Of a stretch of DNA of 64,000 nt, positions 46,277-55,523 are shown in pieces. Every line of letters starts with the position of its first letter. The stretch's first letter is position 1. The notes beneath the pieces were generated by a model. That model ran no database searches, was not told where the DNA came from, and saw only the letters and a program-made list of their open reading frames with translations. This DNA comes from Arthrobacter sp. NicSoilB4 (lineage in GTDB: Bacteria; Actinomycetota; Actinomycetes; Actinomycetales; Micrococcaceae), in NCBI RefSeq assembly GCF_019977335.1, contig NZ_AP024653.1:2976001-3040000 (forward strand), written 5' to 3'. The translations under genes were made by a program, and so were the position numbers.

Positions 46277-46678
46277 TTAGACGCGGCGGCGCTTCGGCGG
46301 ACGGCAGCCGTTGTGGGCGCTGGGGGTTACATCCTGGATGGATCCAACCTCGAGGCCAGCGGCCTGCAGTGAACGGATAGCCGTTTCGCGTCCAGAGCCC
46401 GGGCCCTTGACGAATACGTCAACCTTGCGCATACCGTGCTCCTGTGCACGCTTCGCGGCGGCTTCGGCGGCCATCTGGGCTGCGAACGGGGTGGACTTAC
46501 GTGAACCCTTGAAACCAACCTCACCGGACGAAGCCCAGGAGATGACAGCACCGTTCGGGTCCGTGATGGACACGATGGTGTTGTTAAAGGTGCTCTTGAT
46601 GTGCGCCTGGCCCAGCGCGATATTCTTCTTGTCCTTCTTACGCGGCTTGCGAACCGCGCCACGAGTCTTCGGGGGCAT
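46277..46678 (-). CDS. rpsK: 30S ribosomal protein S11
   Basis: 133 residues of the S11 family: [40 protein letters not shown] and the C-terminal [18 protein letters not shown]. Sits on the 30S platform near the E-site codon. A run of G bases (about 46702-46710) lies between its ribosome site and rpsM. Confidence 0.98.
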   Translation of the reverse strand: MPPKTRGAVRKPRKKDKKNIALGQAHIKSTFNNTIVSITDPNGAVISWASSGEVGFKGSRKSTPFAAQMAAEAAAKRAQEHGMRKVDVFVKGPGSGRETAIRSLQAAGLEVGSIQDVTPSAHNGCRPPKRRRV

Positions 46679-46733
46679 TATTTCTCCTACAGAAAGTTAT
46701 CGGGGGGGGGAAGACGAGCTAATCCCGAGGGGT

Positions 46734-47108
46734 TTAGCGGGTCTTCTTCTTGCCTGCGACGGTGCGCTTCGGACCCTTGCGGGTACGTGCGTTCGTCTTC
46801 GTGCGCTGTCCGCGCACTGGCAGGCCCTTGCGGTGGCGAATACCTTCGTAGCTGCCGATTTCAACCTTGCGGCGGATATCTGCTGCTACTTCGCGGCGAA
46901 GGTCACCCTCAACCTTGTAGTTGCCTTCAATGTAGTCACGCAGCTGGACGAGCTCGGCGTCGGACAGGTCCTTGACCCGAACGTCCGCGCTGATGCCGGT
47001 GGCAGCCAGGGTTTCGTGTGCACGGGTCTTGCCCACGCCGTAGATGTAAGTAAGCGCAATTTCCAACCGCTTTTCGCGGGGAATGTCTACGCCAGCGAGA
47101 CGAGCCAT
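46734..47108 (-). CDS. rpsM: 30S ribosomal protein S13
   Basis: ATG 47108 gives [24 protein letters not shown] and 124 residues; the frame open to 47159 is rejected. Family blocks [22 protein letters not shown] and [22 protein letters not shown]. Head protein that contacts the 50S and the P-site tRNA. Confidence 0.97.
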   Translation of the reverse strand: MARLAGVDIPREKRLEIALTYIYGVGKTRAHETLAATGISADVRVKDLSDAELVQLRDYIEGNYKVEGDLRREVAADIRRKVEIGSYEGIRHRKGLPVRGQRTKTNARTRKGPKRTVAGKKKTR

Positions 47109-47265
47109 AGTGGCAGTGCTCCTTGTATAAACCGGAGGTCGTAGGCAGTACACCCGCACGTTCCGTGCGGCCCCAGCCTCCGACCGGGGGTTAGCTGTAC
47201 GGGCCCATATGTCCCAGATCAGCTTGTGCTGCCTTTTATTTACTTGCGTGGGTTAGCAACCCAGG

Positions 47266-47283
47266 ATTTCCCGAAAGGGAAAT
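47266..47283 (-). other. Small hairpin at the rpmJ stop codon
   Basis: ATTTCCC-GAAA-GGGAAAT, 7-base arms touching the rpmJ stop. Lies in the 174-base gap before rpsM. May stabilise or process the infA-rpmJ message. Confidence 0.45.
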
Positions 47284-47396
47284 TAGCCCTGGCGCTGCTT
47301 GTGGCGCGGGTTCTCGCAGATCACCATGACCCGGCCATTACGGCGGATCACTTTGCACTTTTCGCAGATCTGCTTGACGCTCGGCTTGACCTTCAT
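47283..47396 (-). CDS. rpmJ: 50S ribosomal protein L36
   Basis: 37 residues, [20 protein letters not shown] then [17 protein letters not shown]. Cys11, Cys14, Cys27 and His32 form the zinc ribbon, so this is the zinc-binding form. Last 50S assembly protein. Between infA and rpsM. Confidence 0.97.
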   Translation of the reverse strand: MKVKPSVKQICEKCKVIRRNGRVMVICENPRHKQRQG

Positions 47397-47464
47397 GGCG
47401 TTCCTTTGCGTGTTGCAGTGGTCAGCTGGACCGGCCTTCGGCTGTTGCTCTGGCCGTCCAGTGT

Positions 47465-47686
47465 TTACTTGTAGCGGTAGACGATACGACCACGTGTCAG
47501 GTCGTACGGGCTCAGCTCCACCACTACCCGGTCCTCAGGGAGGATCCTGATGTAGTGCTGGCGCATCTTTCCAGAGATGTGCGCCAGAACGATGTGCTTG
47601 TTGGTGAGCTCAACGCGAAACATCGCGTTGGGCAGCGCCTCAGTCACAACGCCCTCGATCTCAATGACCCCGTCCTTCTTGGCCAT
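47465..47686 (-). CDS. infA: Translation initiation factor IF-1
   Basis: 73 residues from ATG 47686 ([27 protein letters not shown] shortened [20 protein letters not shown]), an OB fold ending [16 protein letters not shown]. The longer frame to 47809 is non-conserved. Starts the alpha operon here; map, its usual upstream neighbour, is 4.8 kb away. Confidence 0.98.
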   Translation of the reverse strand: MAKKDGVIEIEGVVTEALPNAMFRVELTNKHIVLAHISGKMRQHYIRILPEDRVVVELSPYDLTRGRIVYRYK

Positions 47687-47864
47687 ACCCTCCGCTAACT
47701 GTTGTTTGCCGCAGCCCTCCCGGCTTGCACCGGAAATGACCGCGGACGTTTTTGATTGATTGGCTGATGCCTCCCGGCCACAAAAGGGCACAACAGGGCA
47801 GACAACCAACAGACAACACTACGCCATTACGGCCCGAATGTTAAATCCAGCAATCGTAGCGTAC

Positions 47865-48836
47865 TCAGCGCCCGTATGCACCAAATTCGCCCGCCGGCGT
47901 GCTCACGGGCTCCGCCCGGGAGATCCCGTCGAGGATCGCGAGGCGAACGACGTCGGCTGCCGCGCTCTGCAGGGTAATGAGGCTCACCTGGCGGGCGGCC
48001 TCGCTGCCGCGGTCCAGTGCGAGCGCGCCGGTGGCGAGGCAAAAGACCGTATCGCCGTCCGCCAGCGTGTGGCTCGGATTCAGCGCCCGGGCCAGTCCCG
48101 CGTGGGCGGCAGAGGCTGTGCGCTTGCACTCGGCCTTGTCCAGAATGGCGTTGGTGGCGACGACGACGAGGGTGGTGTTGAGCGGGGGTGGCTCCGGCGC
48201 TGTCGCGCCGGCTGGGCCGTGAGCGGCTTCCGCCGGCGCCGGCGATGCGTCAAACGGCAGTCCCAGCGCGTTGACTACCGCTATGGCCCCCACGACCACC
48301 GGGCCGTCTGCGGAGATGCTTTCCAGGGTGATCGAGGCTGTGCCGATGCCGCCCTTGTAGGTGCCCCGGCCGATGAGGGCTCCGGTGCCGGCTCCTATGT
48401 TGCCGCGTTCGACGTCGTGTCCCTCCTTGCGGGCAGCGGCGTCCTCGGTGGCCGCGTAGCCCATGGCGGCGTCCGGGCGGGCGGCGAAGTTCCCGCCCCG
48501 GCCGAGGTCGAAGATCGCCGCCGCCGGCACGATCGGGACCACGCCGCCGGTGACCGGGAATCCGCGGCCGTTCTCCTCGCACCAGCGCTGGGCGCCATGG
48601 GCCGAGGCGAGGCCGAAAGCGCTTCCCCCGGTGAGCACGACGGCGTCCACAGTCCGGGACAGCGTCGTTGGGTCCAGGGCGTCGGTCTCATGCGTTCCGG
48701 GGCCGCCGCCCCGGACGTCGACGGAACCAACGGTGCCGGGCGGCGGCAGCACAACCGTCACTCCGCTCAGCCAGCCTTCGCCTGTCCTGCCGGCATGGCC
48801 CACCCTCAGGCCTGGCACGTCCGTAATCGCGGTCAT
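47865..48836 (-). CDS. P1-family aminopeptidase/hydrolase (DmpA/NylC-like)
   Basis: 323 residues from ATG 48836 (MTAITDVPGLRVGHAG). Family blocks: LTGGSAFGLASAHGAQRW, GFPVTGGVVPIVPAAAIFDLG, GNIGAGTGALIGRGTYKGGIGTAS. LNTTLVVVATNA holds the Asn220-Thr221 bond at which NylC-type enzymes cut themselves to expose the Thr nucleophile. Substrate unknown (beta-peptides, D-amino esters or oligoamides in relatives). It lies between infA and a divergent transporter operon. Confidence 0.88.
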   Translation of the reverse strand: MTAITDVPGLRVGHAGRTGEGWLSGVTVVLPPPGTVGSVDVRGGGPGTHETDALDPTTLSRTVDAVVLTGGSAFGLASAHGAQRWCEENGRGFPVTGGVVPIVPAAAIFDLGRGGNFAARPDAAMGYAATEDAAARKEGHDVERGNIGAGTGALIGRGTYKGGIGTASITLESISADGPVVVGAIAVVNALGLPFDASPAPAEAAHGPAGATAPEPPPLNTTLVVVATNAILDKAECKRTASAAHAGLARALNPSHTLADGDTVFCLATGALALDRGSEAARQVSLITLQSAAADVVRLAILDGISRAEPVSTPAGEFGAYGR

Positions 48837-49103
48837 GGCTCTATTGTGCGCTCTGGCGCAAGCCGCCTGCTGGCCTCCACGCCTCCATCGACTTGACGAA
48901 TCGCACACCGAGGTCCGCAGACCAAACAAGCGTTATGTAATACTGCATGCAACACAGTGTGAACGGGCAACGAAGCCTTGGACAACAAAGCTTTAATGGG
49001 GTCTTGTGCGGGATTCTGCCCACCAGCCATGTGGTGAAGTGATAGCTAGGTATCCCCGCCCATCCGCCTGCCCCTGGCAGGCTCGGAACCGTTAGAGACC
49101 TGA
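48837..49103. other. Divergent region, P1 peptidase / ABC transporter
   Basis: 267 bases without a gene. AT-rich around 48935-49000 (CGTTATGTAATACTGCATGC, ACAAAGCTTTAATGG), which suggests promoters there. No operator confidently identified. Confidence 0.4.
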
Positions 49104-50054
49104 ATGACGCGACAATTGACCGACCGGCCGCGCGCCGTCGTCGAGGCCAAACCGGCCCCGGCACCGCGCGCCCGCTGGTCCGCCCGAACCCGCCGGGATT
49201 TCTTCGTCTTCCTGGCGTTCGCCCTGCCCAATCTGCTCCTGATTGCGGTGTTCACCTACCTCCCGCTCTTCAACAACATCTATTACTCCACCCTGGACTG
49301 GACCCTGGGCTCGGCCTCGGCCACGGTCGTGGGCTTCGAAAACTACGCCACCTTCTTCACGAGTTCGGACGCCACCAAGGTTCTCGGCACCACCGCCGTT
49401 TTCACGCTCGTAACCGTCGGCGGTTCCATGGTCCTGGGCCTGCTGGTAGCCCTGGCGTTGAACTCCAGGATCCGCGGCACAACATTCGCCCGCTCGGCCG
49501 TCTTCGCCCCCTACGTGCTCAGCGGCGTCGGCGTCGGCCTTGTCTGGCTCTTCATTTTCGATCCCGGCTACGGGGTGCTGGCGTGGTTGCTGCGCGGCAT
49601 CGGCCAGCAGAGTCCGCAGTGGATCAATGATCCGCAGCTGTCCCTCGTCATGGTCATCATCGTCTACGTCTGGAAGAACCTTGGCTACTGCGCCGTCGTC
49701 TACCTGGCCGGGTTGCAGTCGCTTCCGCAGGATGTCATGGAGGCCGCGTCGCTGGACGGCGCCAACGGCTTCCGCCGCTTTGTGAGCATGTCCCTTCCGC
49801 TGCTCTCCCCCACAACATTCTTCCTGCTCATCACCACCATGCTGAGCTCGCTGCAGGCCTTCGACCTGATCCGCATCATGACCCCCCTGGGCAACGGCAC
49901 CAGCACGCTGATTTACGAGGCCTACCTTCAAGCGTTCGGGGCGTTCAACCGGGCCGGCTACTCGGCCGCGATCTCGGTGATCCTGTTCGCCATCCTGCTC
50001 ATCATCACCGTGCTGCAGTTGCGGTTCGTCGAACGGAAGGTGCACTACTCGTGA
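49104..50054 (+). CDS. Sugar/glycerol-phosphate ABC permease (UgpA/MalF-like)
   Basis: 316 residues with six membrane helices. The EAA loop EAASLDGANGFRRFVSMSLPLLSP is shortened here as EAASLDGANGFRRF; it docks the ATPase. Cytoplasmic N-terminus rich in Ala/Pro/Arg (1-30). The stop overlaps the next permease (GTGA). The operon has no ATPase, so a shared MsiK-type subunit encoded elsewhere is expected. Substrate inferred from the binding protein. Confidence 0.88.
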   Translation: MTRQLTDRPRAVVEAKPAPAPRARWSARTRRDFFVFLAFALPNLLLIAVFTYLPLFNNIYYSTLDWTLGSASATVVGFENYATFFTSSDATKVLGTTAVFTLVTVGGSMVLGLLVALALNSRIRGTTFARSAVFAPYVLSGVGVGLVWLFIFDPGYGVLAWLLRGIGQQSPQWINDPQLSLVMVIIVYVWKNLGYCAVVYLAGLQSLPQDVMEAASLDGANGFRRFVSMSLPLLSPTTFFLLITTMLSSLQAFDLIRIMTPLGNGTSTLIYEAYLQAFGAFNRAGYSAAISVILFAILLIITVLQLRFVERKVHYS

Positions 50055-50989
50055 GCCTGCTCTCCCCCGTCAGCCCTGACCCCGCCGCCAACGCCGGCCC
50101 GGCCTCCCCTGCCGACGCAGATCCCGGGATCCCCTTGCAGCGCCACCGGCCGTTCTCCCGTGCCAACCTGGTCCAGACGATTGCCGGCGGTTACCTTCCG
50201 CTGGTGCTCGCCACGCTGGTGGTCTTTCTGCCGCTGCTGTGGATGGTGTTGAGTTCGCTCAAGCAGCCCGGCGAGATCATCACCATGGACTTGAAGATCC
50301 TGCCGGAGAGCCTGAACTTCGAGAACTACAACATCGCCATGACCACCGTGCCGTTCGCCCAGTTCTTCGTGAACAGCCTGATTGTCACCAGCGTCGGCGC
50401 CACCATCAAGGTCCTCCTGGCCATCCTGACTGCCTACGCGCTCGTGTTTGTCCGCTTCCCGTACAAGAACGTCATCTTCGTGCTGATCCTCGTGGCCCTG
50501 ATGGTCCCGCCTCAGGTGTCCATCCTGCCCAACTACATCCTCATCGCAGGGATGGGCGGCAAGAACACCCTGTGGGGCATCATTCTCCCCGGCCTTGGCA
50601 CGGCGTTCGGGACGTTCCTGCTGCGCCAGCACTTCCTGACGCTTCCCGCTTCCATCCTGGAATCGGCCGAGATCGACGGCGCCGGGCACTGGCGCCGCCT
50701 TTGGCGGATCGTCGTGCCCGTCTCCGGGCCCTCGATCGCCACGGTGGCGCTCGTCGTCGTCGTGAGCGAGTGGAACGACTACATCTGGCCGCTCATCATC
50801 ACGGACCGTCCCGAGACGATGACGCTGCCTGTGGGCCTGACGCTCCTGCAGAACTCCGAGGGCAACGGCTCCGGCTGGGGCATCCTGATGGCCGGGGCCG
50901 TGCTGGTGATCGTGCCCATCCTGCTCGTCTTCGCGGCCCTGCAGCGCTATATCGTCGCCGGCCTGACCCAGGGCAGCGTCACCGGGTGA
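50051..50989 (+). CDS. Sugar/glycerol-phosphate ABC permease (UgpE/MalG-like)
   Basis: 312 residues, GTG start overlapping the first permease. About 35 Pro/Ala-rich residues, then six helices with the EAA loop ILESAEIDGAGHWRRLWRIV and the C-terminal IVAGLTQGSVTG typical of MalG/UgpE. Works as a heterodimer with the upstream permease. Confidence 0.9.
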   Translation: MSLLSPVSPDPAANAGPASPADADPGIPLQRHRPFSRANLVQTIAGGYLPLVLATLVVFLPLLWMVLSSLKQPGEIITMDLKILPESLNFENYNIAMTTVPFAQFFVNSLIVTSVGATIKVLLAILTAYALVFVRFPYKNVIFVLILVALMVPPQVSILPNYILIAGMGGKNTLWGIILPGLGTAFGTFLLRQHFLTLPASILESAEIDGAGHWRRLWRIVVPVSGPSIATVALVVVVSEWNDYIWPLIITDRPETMTLPVGLTLLQNSEGNGSGWGILMAGAVLVIVPILLVFAALQRYIVAGLTQGSVTG

Positions 50990-51058
50990 CCTGGCCGGAC
51001 AAAGTTTTCAACACAGCTATTTCCATTCACCGAGTCAGCATCATCGAGAGGATCCACC

Positions 51059-52405
51059 ATGGCATTGAATCTTGACCGCAGGCACTTCCTGGGACTGGCC
51101 GGGGCCGGCGCCGGCGCCGCCGCGCTGAGCGCCTGCGGAGGCCCATCCACCGCAGGCAACACGGCCGCGACCGGTGCCGCCGACATCGATTTCGGCGGGG
51201 TCAAGCCCGCAGCCTCCTTCGATTTCTGGTCCAACCACCCGGGCAAGTCCCAGGACGTGGAAAAGGCCATCATCGAGAAGTTCCATGCCAAGTTCCCGGA
51301 GATCAAGGTCAACCTGGTCACCGCCGGCGCGAACTACGAGGAGATCGCCCAGAAGTTCCAGACCTCGCAAGCGGCGAAGTCCGGACTGCCGGGCCTCGTG
51401 GTGCTCTCCGATGTCTGGTGGTTCCGGTACTACTCCAACGGCAACATCATCGCCCTGAACAGCCTGATCAAGCAGCTGGACATCAAAGTGGATGACTTCC
51501 GGAAGTCCCTGGTCGCCGACTACCAGTACCAGGACAAGCAGTGGGCACTCCCCTACGGACGTTCCACGCCGCTGTTCTACTACAACAAGGACCACTTCAA
51601 GGCGGCCGGAGTGCCGGACCGCGCCCCGAAGACATGGCAGGAATTCGCAGAGTGGGCGCCCAAGCTGAAAGCCAGCTCCGGCGCGCAGTACGCCTACATC
51701 TACCCCGCCCTGGCCGGCTACGCAGGCTGGACGCTGCAGAACATGTTGTGGGGCTGGGGTGGCAGCTGGTCCAACGAGTGGGCGTTCAACTGCGATTCCG
51801 CCGAGTCGGTCGAGGCCCTGCAGTGGGCCCAGGACTCCATCTTCAAGGACAAGTGGGCTGGGGTCTCGTCCAAGGAAGCTGCCGACGACTTCGCCGCAGG
51901 GATCACCTCGTCCACGATTTCCTCGACCGGTTCCCTGCTGGGGGTCCTGAAGTCCGCGAAGTTCAACGTGGGCGTCGGATACCTGCCGGGCGGTCCGAAG
52001 AACGAAAGCCCGGTGTGCCCCACCGGCGGCGCCGGCCTGGGCATCCCCAGCGGGGTCAGCAAGGAGGTCCAGCTCGCCGCCGCCACCTTCCTGAAGTTCA
52101 TGACGGAACCGGAAAACACGGCGCAGTTCTCCGCGGCCACGGGCTACATGCCCACCCGCACCTCCGCTGACATGACCGCTGTGCTGGCCAAGACCCCGCA
52201 GATCAAGACCGCCATGGACCAGCTCGCCGTGACCCGCGTCCAGGACAACGCCCGCGTGTTCCTGCCGGGCGCGGACCAGGAGATGGCCAAGTCGGCTGCG
52301 GCGATCCTCACCCAGCAGGGCGACGTCAAGGCCACCATGACGTCGCTGAAGGCCACCCTGGAAGGCATCTACACCAAGGACGTGAAGCCGAAGCTCAAGA
52401 GCTGA
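51059..52405 (+). CDS. UgpB-like solute-binding lipoprotein
   Basis: 448 residues. Twin-arginine-like signal (LDRRHFLGLAGAG) with lipobox LSAC, Cys26 anchored to lipid. Family 1 binding-protein fold with LPYGRSTPLFYYNKDHFKAAG, close to the UgpB loop STP.LYYNKDAF, and TGYMPTRTSADM near the C-terminus. The likely ligand is glycerol-3-phosphate or a phosphodiester, with an ordinary sugar as the alternative. The gene is 69 bases after the permeases, with GAGAGGATC before its ATG. Confidence 0.87.
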   Translation: MALNLDRRHFLGLAGAGAGAAALSACGGPSTAGNTAATGAADIDFGGVKPAASFDFWSNHPGKSQDVEKAIIEKFHAKFPEIKVNLVTAGANYEEIAQKFQTSQAAKSGLPGLVVLSDVWWFRYYSNGNIIALNSLIKQLDIKVDDFRKSLVADYQYQDKQWALPYGRSTPLFYYNKDHFKAAGVPDRAPKTWQEFAEWAPKLKASSGAQYAYIYPALAGYAGWTLQNMLWGWGGSWSNEWAFNCDSAESVEALQWAQDSIFKDKWAGVSSKEAADDFAAGITSSTISSTGSLLGVLKSAKFNVGVGYLPGGPKNESPVCPTGGAGLGIPSGVSKEVQLAAATFLKFMTEPENTAQFSAATGYMPTRTSADMTAVLAKTPQIKTAMDQLAVTRVQDNARVFLPGADQEMAKSAAAILTQQGDVKATMTSLKATLEGIYTKDVKPKLKS

Positions 52406-52429
52406 CGCACCGGCTGCGCGCTCCCGATA

Positions 52430-52478
52430 CGACGAATCCCTGGTGCTGCCGTATTCCGGCGTCGCCAGGGATTTGTCG
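52430..52478. terminator. Terminator between the transporter and map
   Basis: 14-base arms CGACGAATCCCTGG / CCAGGGATTTGTCG (one mismatch) with a 21-base loop between two converging genes. Confidence 0.7.
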
Positions 52479-52519
52479 TGTCAAACGAAGAGTCCGCATA
52501 TCGGCGGCCGGGTGCCCGC

Positions 52520-53347
52520 TTAGGGAATCGGGACAGGCACGACGCCGAGGGGGGCCAGTTTTGCGGCTCCCCCGTCAGGTGCGGAGAGCACCCAGATGCC
52601 CTTCTCGTGGACCGCCACGGAATGCTCCCACTGGCAGGACCGTTTGCCGTCGGTGGTCACCACCGTCCAGTCGTCGTCCAGCACGGCAGTGTCGATGCTT
52701 CCGCGGACCAGCATGGGTTCGATCGCCAGGCAAAGGCCCGGGCGGATCTTGGGCCCGCGGTGGTTGGTGCGGTAATTGGGCACGTCCGGGGCCATGTGCA
52801 TCTCGGAGCCGATCCCGTGGCCCACGTAGTCCTCGAGGATGCCCAGTGCCTTTCCGGGCACGGAGGAGACATAGTCGTCCACGGCGTTGCCGATGTCGCC
52901 GACGAACTTTCCGGTAGCCAGCGCGGCAATCCCGTGCCACATGGCTGATTCGGTGACATCCGAGAGCCTCTGGTCCTCGGGGTCGGCGGTGCCGACGATC
53001 ACGGTGCGGGCCGAGTCCGAGTGCCAGCCGTCCAGGATCGCACCGCCGTCGATCGAGAGGATGTCCCCGTCCTGCAGGACGCGGCCGCCGGGGATGCCGT
53101 GCACGACTTCCTCGTTCACCGATGTGCAGATCGTGGCGGGGAAGCCGTGGTAGCCGAGGAAATTGGATGTGGCGCCGGCGTCCTTGAGCACCGCGGCGAA
53201 CACGGCGTCGAGGTCTTTGGTGGTCTTCCCTGGGGCAGCGGCCGCCACAGCGGCGTCCAGGGCGCGGCTCAGGACAAGCCCTGCCTCGTGCATGGAACGC
53301 ATCTGGGCGTTGGTCTTGTACTCGATGCGTGGCTGGCCGAATGCCAT
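52520..53347 (-). CDS. map: Methionine aminopeptidase, type I
   Basis: 275 residues. Removes the initiator Met. HGFPATICTSVNEEVVHGIP (substrate His), DILSIDGGAILDGWHSDSARTVIVG (two metal Asp), GHGIGSEMHMAPDVPNY (metal His) and the Glu pair in LCLAIEPMLV and WEHSVAVHE. It is 104 bases after adk, and that gap holds a hairpin. Confidence 0.96.
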   Translation of the reverse strand: MAFGQPRIEYKTNAQMRSMHEAGLVLSRALDAAVAAAAPGKTTKDLDAVFAAVLKDAGATSNFLGYHGFPATICTSVNEEVVHGIPGGRVLQDGDILSIDGGAILDGWHSDSARTVIVGTADPEDQRLSDVTESAMWHGIAALATGKFVGDIGNAVDDYVSSVPGKALGILEDYVGHGIGSEMHMAPDVPNYRTNHRGPKIRPGLCLAIEPMLVRGSIDTAVLDDDWTVVTTDGKRSCQWEHSVAVHEKGIWVLSAPDGGAAKLAPLGVVPVPIP

Positions 53348-53403
53348 CCGCAGCTTCCTTTCGATGGGACCGTGCCGCCCTGGGGCGGACGGCCAAAATG
53401 GCT

Positions 53404-53435
53404 GAGGCCCCTCCCGGTGTTCCGGGAGGAGCCTC
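53404..53435 (-). terminator. Hairpin between adk and map
   Basis: 14-base arms GAGGCCCCTCCCGG / CCGGGAGGAGCCTC (one mismatch), TGTT loop. On the minus strand it follows the adk stop and could reduce map expression. Confidence 0.65.
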
Positions 53436-53451
53436 TGGGTCCGTGGGCCGA

Positions 53452-54030
53452 TCAGGCCGACTGTGCCTCTTTGATGGCCTGCATGACGCGGTCGGTGACC
53501 TCGTCCATGCCGCCGATGCCGTCGACACGGGTCAGGATGCCGCGGTCGTCGTACTTGGCGACAACGGCCTCCGTCTGGCCGTGGTACAGGTCAAGGCGGT
53601 GCCGGATGACGGCTTCGTTGTCGTCGGTGCGTCCGGTTTCCTTGGCCCGGCCCAGCAGGCGGGTGACAAGTTCCTCGTCGTCGGCCGTGAGCTGCAGGAC
53701 GACGTCGAGCTTCTGGTCGCCGTCGGCGAGGATCCCGTCGAGGTAGTCCACCTGCGCGGTAGTGCGCGGGTAGCCGTCCAGCAGGAAGCCGTTCTCCACG
53801 TCGTCCTCGCTGAGGCGGTCGCGGACCATTTTGTTGGTCACGCTGTCCGGAACGAAGTCGCCCGCGTCCATGTACTTCTTGGCTTCGATGCCAAGCGGCG
53901 TCTCACCTTTGACGTTGGCGCGGAAGATGTCCCCCGTGGAGATCGCAATGACGCCGAGGCGCTCCGAAATGCGCTCCGCCTGCGTTCCCTTGCCGGATCC
54001 GGGAGGTCCGATAATCAACATTCTCGTCAT
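53452..54030 (-). CDS. adk: Adenylate kinase
   Basis: 192 residues, the short-LID form without the zinc insertion. P-loop IGPPGSGKGTQAERI (about 7-21), ISTGDIFRANV, GFLLDGYPRTTAQVDYLD and GRTDDNEAVIRHRLDLYH. Overlaps secY as ATGA (54027-54030), so coupled to it. Confidence 0.97.
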   Translation of the reverse strand: MTRMLIIGPPGSGKGTQAERISERLGVIAISTGDIFRANVKGETPLGIEAKKYMDAGDFVPDSVTNKMVRDRLSEDDVENGFLLDGYPRTTAQVDYLDGILADGDQKLDVVLQLTADDEELVTRLLGRAKETGRTDDNEAVIRHRLDLYHGQTEAVVAKYDDRGILTRVDGIGGMDEVTDRVMQAIKEAQSA

Positions 54031-55337
54031 CGCAAAAGCCCTTCGTAGTGACGCTGCTGTAGCTGCGCATCAATCTGCTTGACGGTCTCCAAACCTACGC
54101 CGACCATGATCAGGATCGAGGTGCCACCGAACGGGAAGTTCTGGTTGGCGTTGATCAGGACCAATGCGACGAGCGGGATAAGTGCCACAAACGCCAAGTA
54201 AATGGCACCGGGGAGGGTGATCCTGGAAAGCACATACTGCAGGTAGTCCGCGGTCGGCTTGCCGGCACGGATACCCGGAATGAAGCCGCCGTACTTCTTC
54301 ATGTTGTCAGAAACTTCTTCAGGGTTGAAAGTGATCGCAACATAGAAGTAAGTGAAGAACACAATCATGGCGAAGTAGAGAGCCATGTAGATCGGGTGGT
54401 CACCGCGGGTGAGGTTGTTGTTGATCCACTCCACCCACGGCGCTACGGGCTCACCGGGCTTGGGCTGGTTGAACTGGGAGATCAGGCCCGGCAGGTACAG
54501 CATCGAGGAAGCGAAGATGACGGGCACGACGCCGGCCATGTTCACCTTGATCGGGATGTAGGTGCTGGTGCCGCCCACAGTGCGGCGGCCGATCATCCGC
54601 TTGGCGTACTGCACCGGGATGCGGCGCTGTGACTGCTCCACGAAGACCACCGCGGCCACGGTCAGCAGGCCGATCACCAGGACCATAAAGAAGGTGCCCG
54701 GGCCCTGTGAGGTCCAGATCGCACCGAGTGAGCCGGGGAAGCTGGAAACGATGGACGTGAAGATCAGCAGCGACATGCCGTTGCCGACGCCCTTTTCGGT
54801 CACGAGCTCGCCCATCCACATGATGAGGCCGGTGCCGGCCGTCAGCGTGATGATGATCAGGATCGTGGTGACGATGCTGTCGTCCGGGATGATCGGCAGC
54901 TGGCAGTTCGGCAGCAGCTGCCCGGAGCGAGCCAGCGACACCAGCGTCGTGGCGTTCAGCAGCCCCAGTGCGATCGTGAGGTAACGCGTGTACTGCGTCA
55001 GCTTCGACTGGCCCGAGGCGCCTTCCTCGTAGAGCTGCTGGAACCGGGGAATGACCACCCGGAGCAGCTGGACGATGATGCTGGCCGTGATGTACGGCAT
55101 GATGCCGAGGGCAAAAACGGACACCTGCAGCAATGCACCGCCGCTGAACAGGTTGACGAGCTGGTAGATACCGCCCGAGGTCTGACCGGTCTGCAAGCAT
55201 TGCTGGACATTCTGGTAGTTCACACCAGGCGAGGGGATGAAAGCACCCAAGCGGAAGATTGTGATGATTCCCAGCGTGAACAACAACTTGCGTCGCAGAT
55301 CAGGCGTGCGAAAGGCCCGGCCAAATGCGCTAAGCAA
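54027..55337 (-). CDS. secY: Protein translocase subunit SecY
   Basis: 436 residues with ten membrane helices. Lateral gate and plug region (FIPSPGVNYQNVQQC, FALGIMPYITASIIVQLLRVVIP) and cytoplasmic loops (EEGASGQSKLTQYTRYL, IPVQYAKRMIGRR). C-terminal GGTSILIMVGVGLETVKQID. Separated from rplO by a strong terminator, so secY-adk-map probably has its own promoter in 55338-55440. Confidence 0.98.
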   Translation of the reverse strand: MLSAFGRAFRTPDLRRKLLFTLGIITIFRLGAFIPSPGVNYQNVQQCLQTGQTSGGIYQLVNLFSGGALLQVSVFALGIMPYITASIIVQLLRVVIPRFQQLYEEGASGQSKLTQYTRYLTIALGLLNATTLVSLARSGQLLPNCQLPIIPDDSIVTTILIIITLTAGTGLIMWMGELVTEKGVGNGMSLLIFTSIVSSFPGSLGAIWTSQGPGTFFMVLVIGLLTVAAVVFVEQSQRRIPVQYAKRMIGRRTVGGTSTYIPIKVNMAGVVPVIFASSMLYLPGLISQFNQPKPGEPVAPWVEWINNNLTRGDHPIYMALYFAMIVFFTYFYVAITFNPEEVSDNMKKYGGFIPGIRAGKPTADYLQYVLSRITLPGAIYLAFVALIPLVALVLINANQNFPFGGTSILIMVGVGLETVKQIDAQLQQRHYEGLLR

Positions 55338-55450
55338 GCGTCCTCCTGATGAATAAGTAAAGTCGTGTGAGATAGGTCAAATAAACCCAACAACCGAGTC
55401 TAACGGGTGGACGCGCCCTGCGAACAATCGCAGGGCCGGGAAAAACAGAA

Positions 55451-55494
55451 AAACTCCCGGCACCTGGGGCCTGAGCCCCTGGTACCGGGAGTTT
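55451..55494 (-). terminator. Terminator between rplO and secY
   Basis: 19-base arms (17 paired) with a 6-base loop, followed on the minus strand by TTTTTCTGTTTTT. A canonical intrinsic terminator that ends the ribosomal part of the spc operon. Confidence 0.88.
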
Positions 55495-55523
55495 CCACAA
55501 CGGGCAACTGCCCCGCCGGCCTC

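Noticed and set aside
46702..46710. Run of about nine G between rpsM and rpsK as a phase-variation tract
   Set aside because: It is intercistronic in essential ribosomal genes, next to the ribosome site; a switch there is implausible, though length variation could tune expression.
48925..48995. Possible PHO-box repeats upstream of the UgpB-like operon
   Set aside because: GTT..-like units are irregular in spacing and sequence; not enough for a call.
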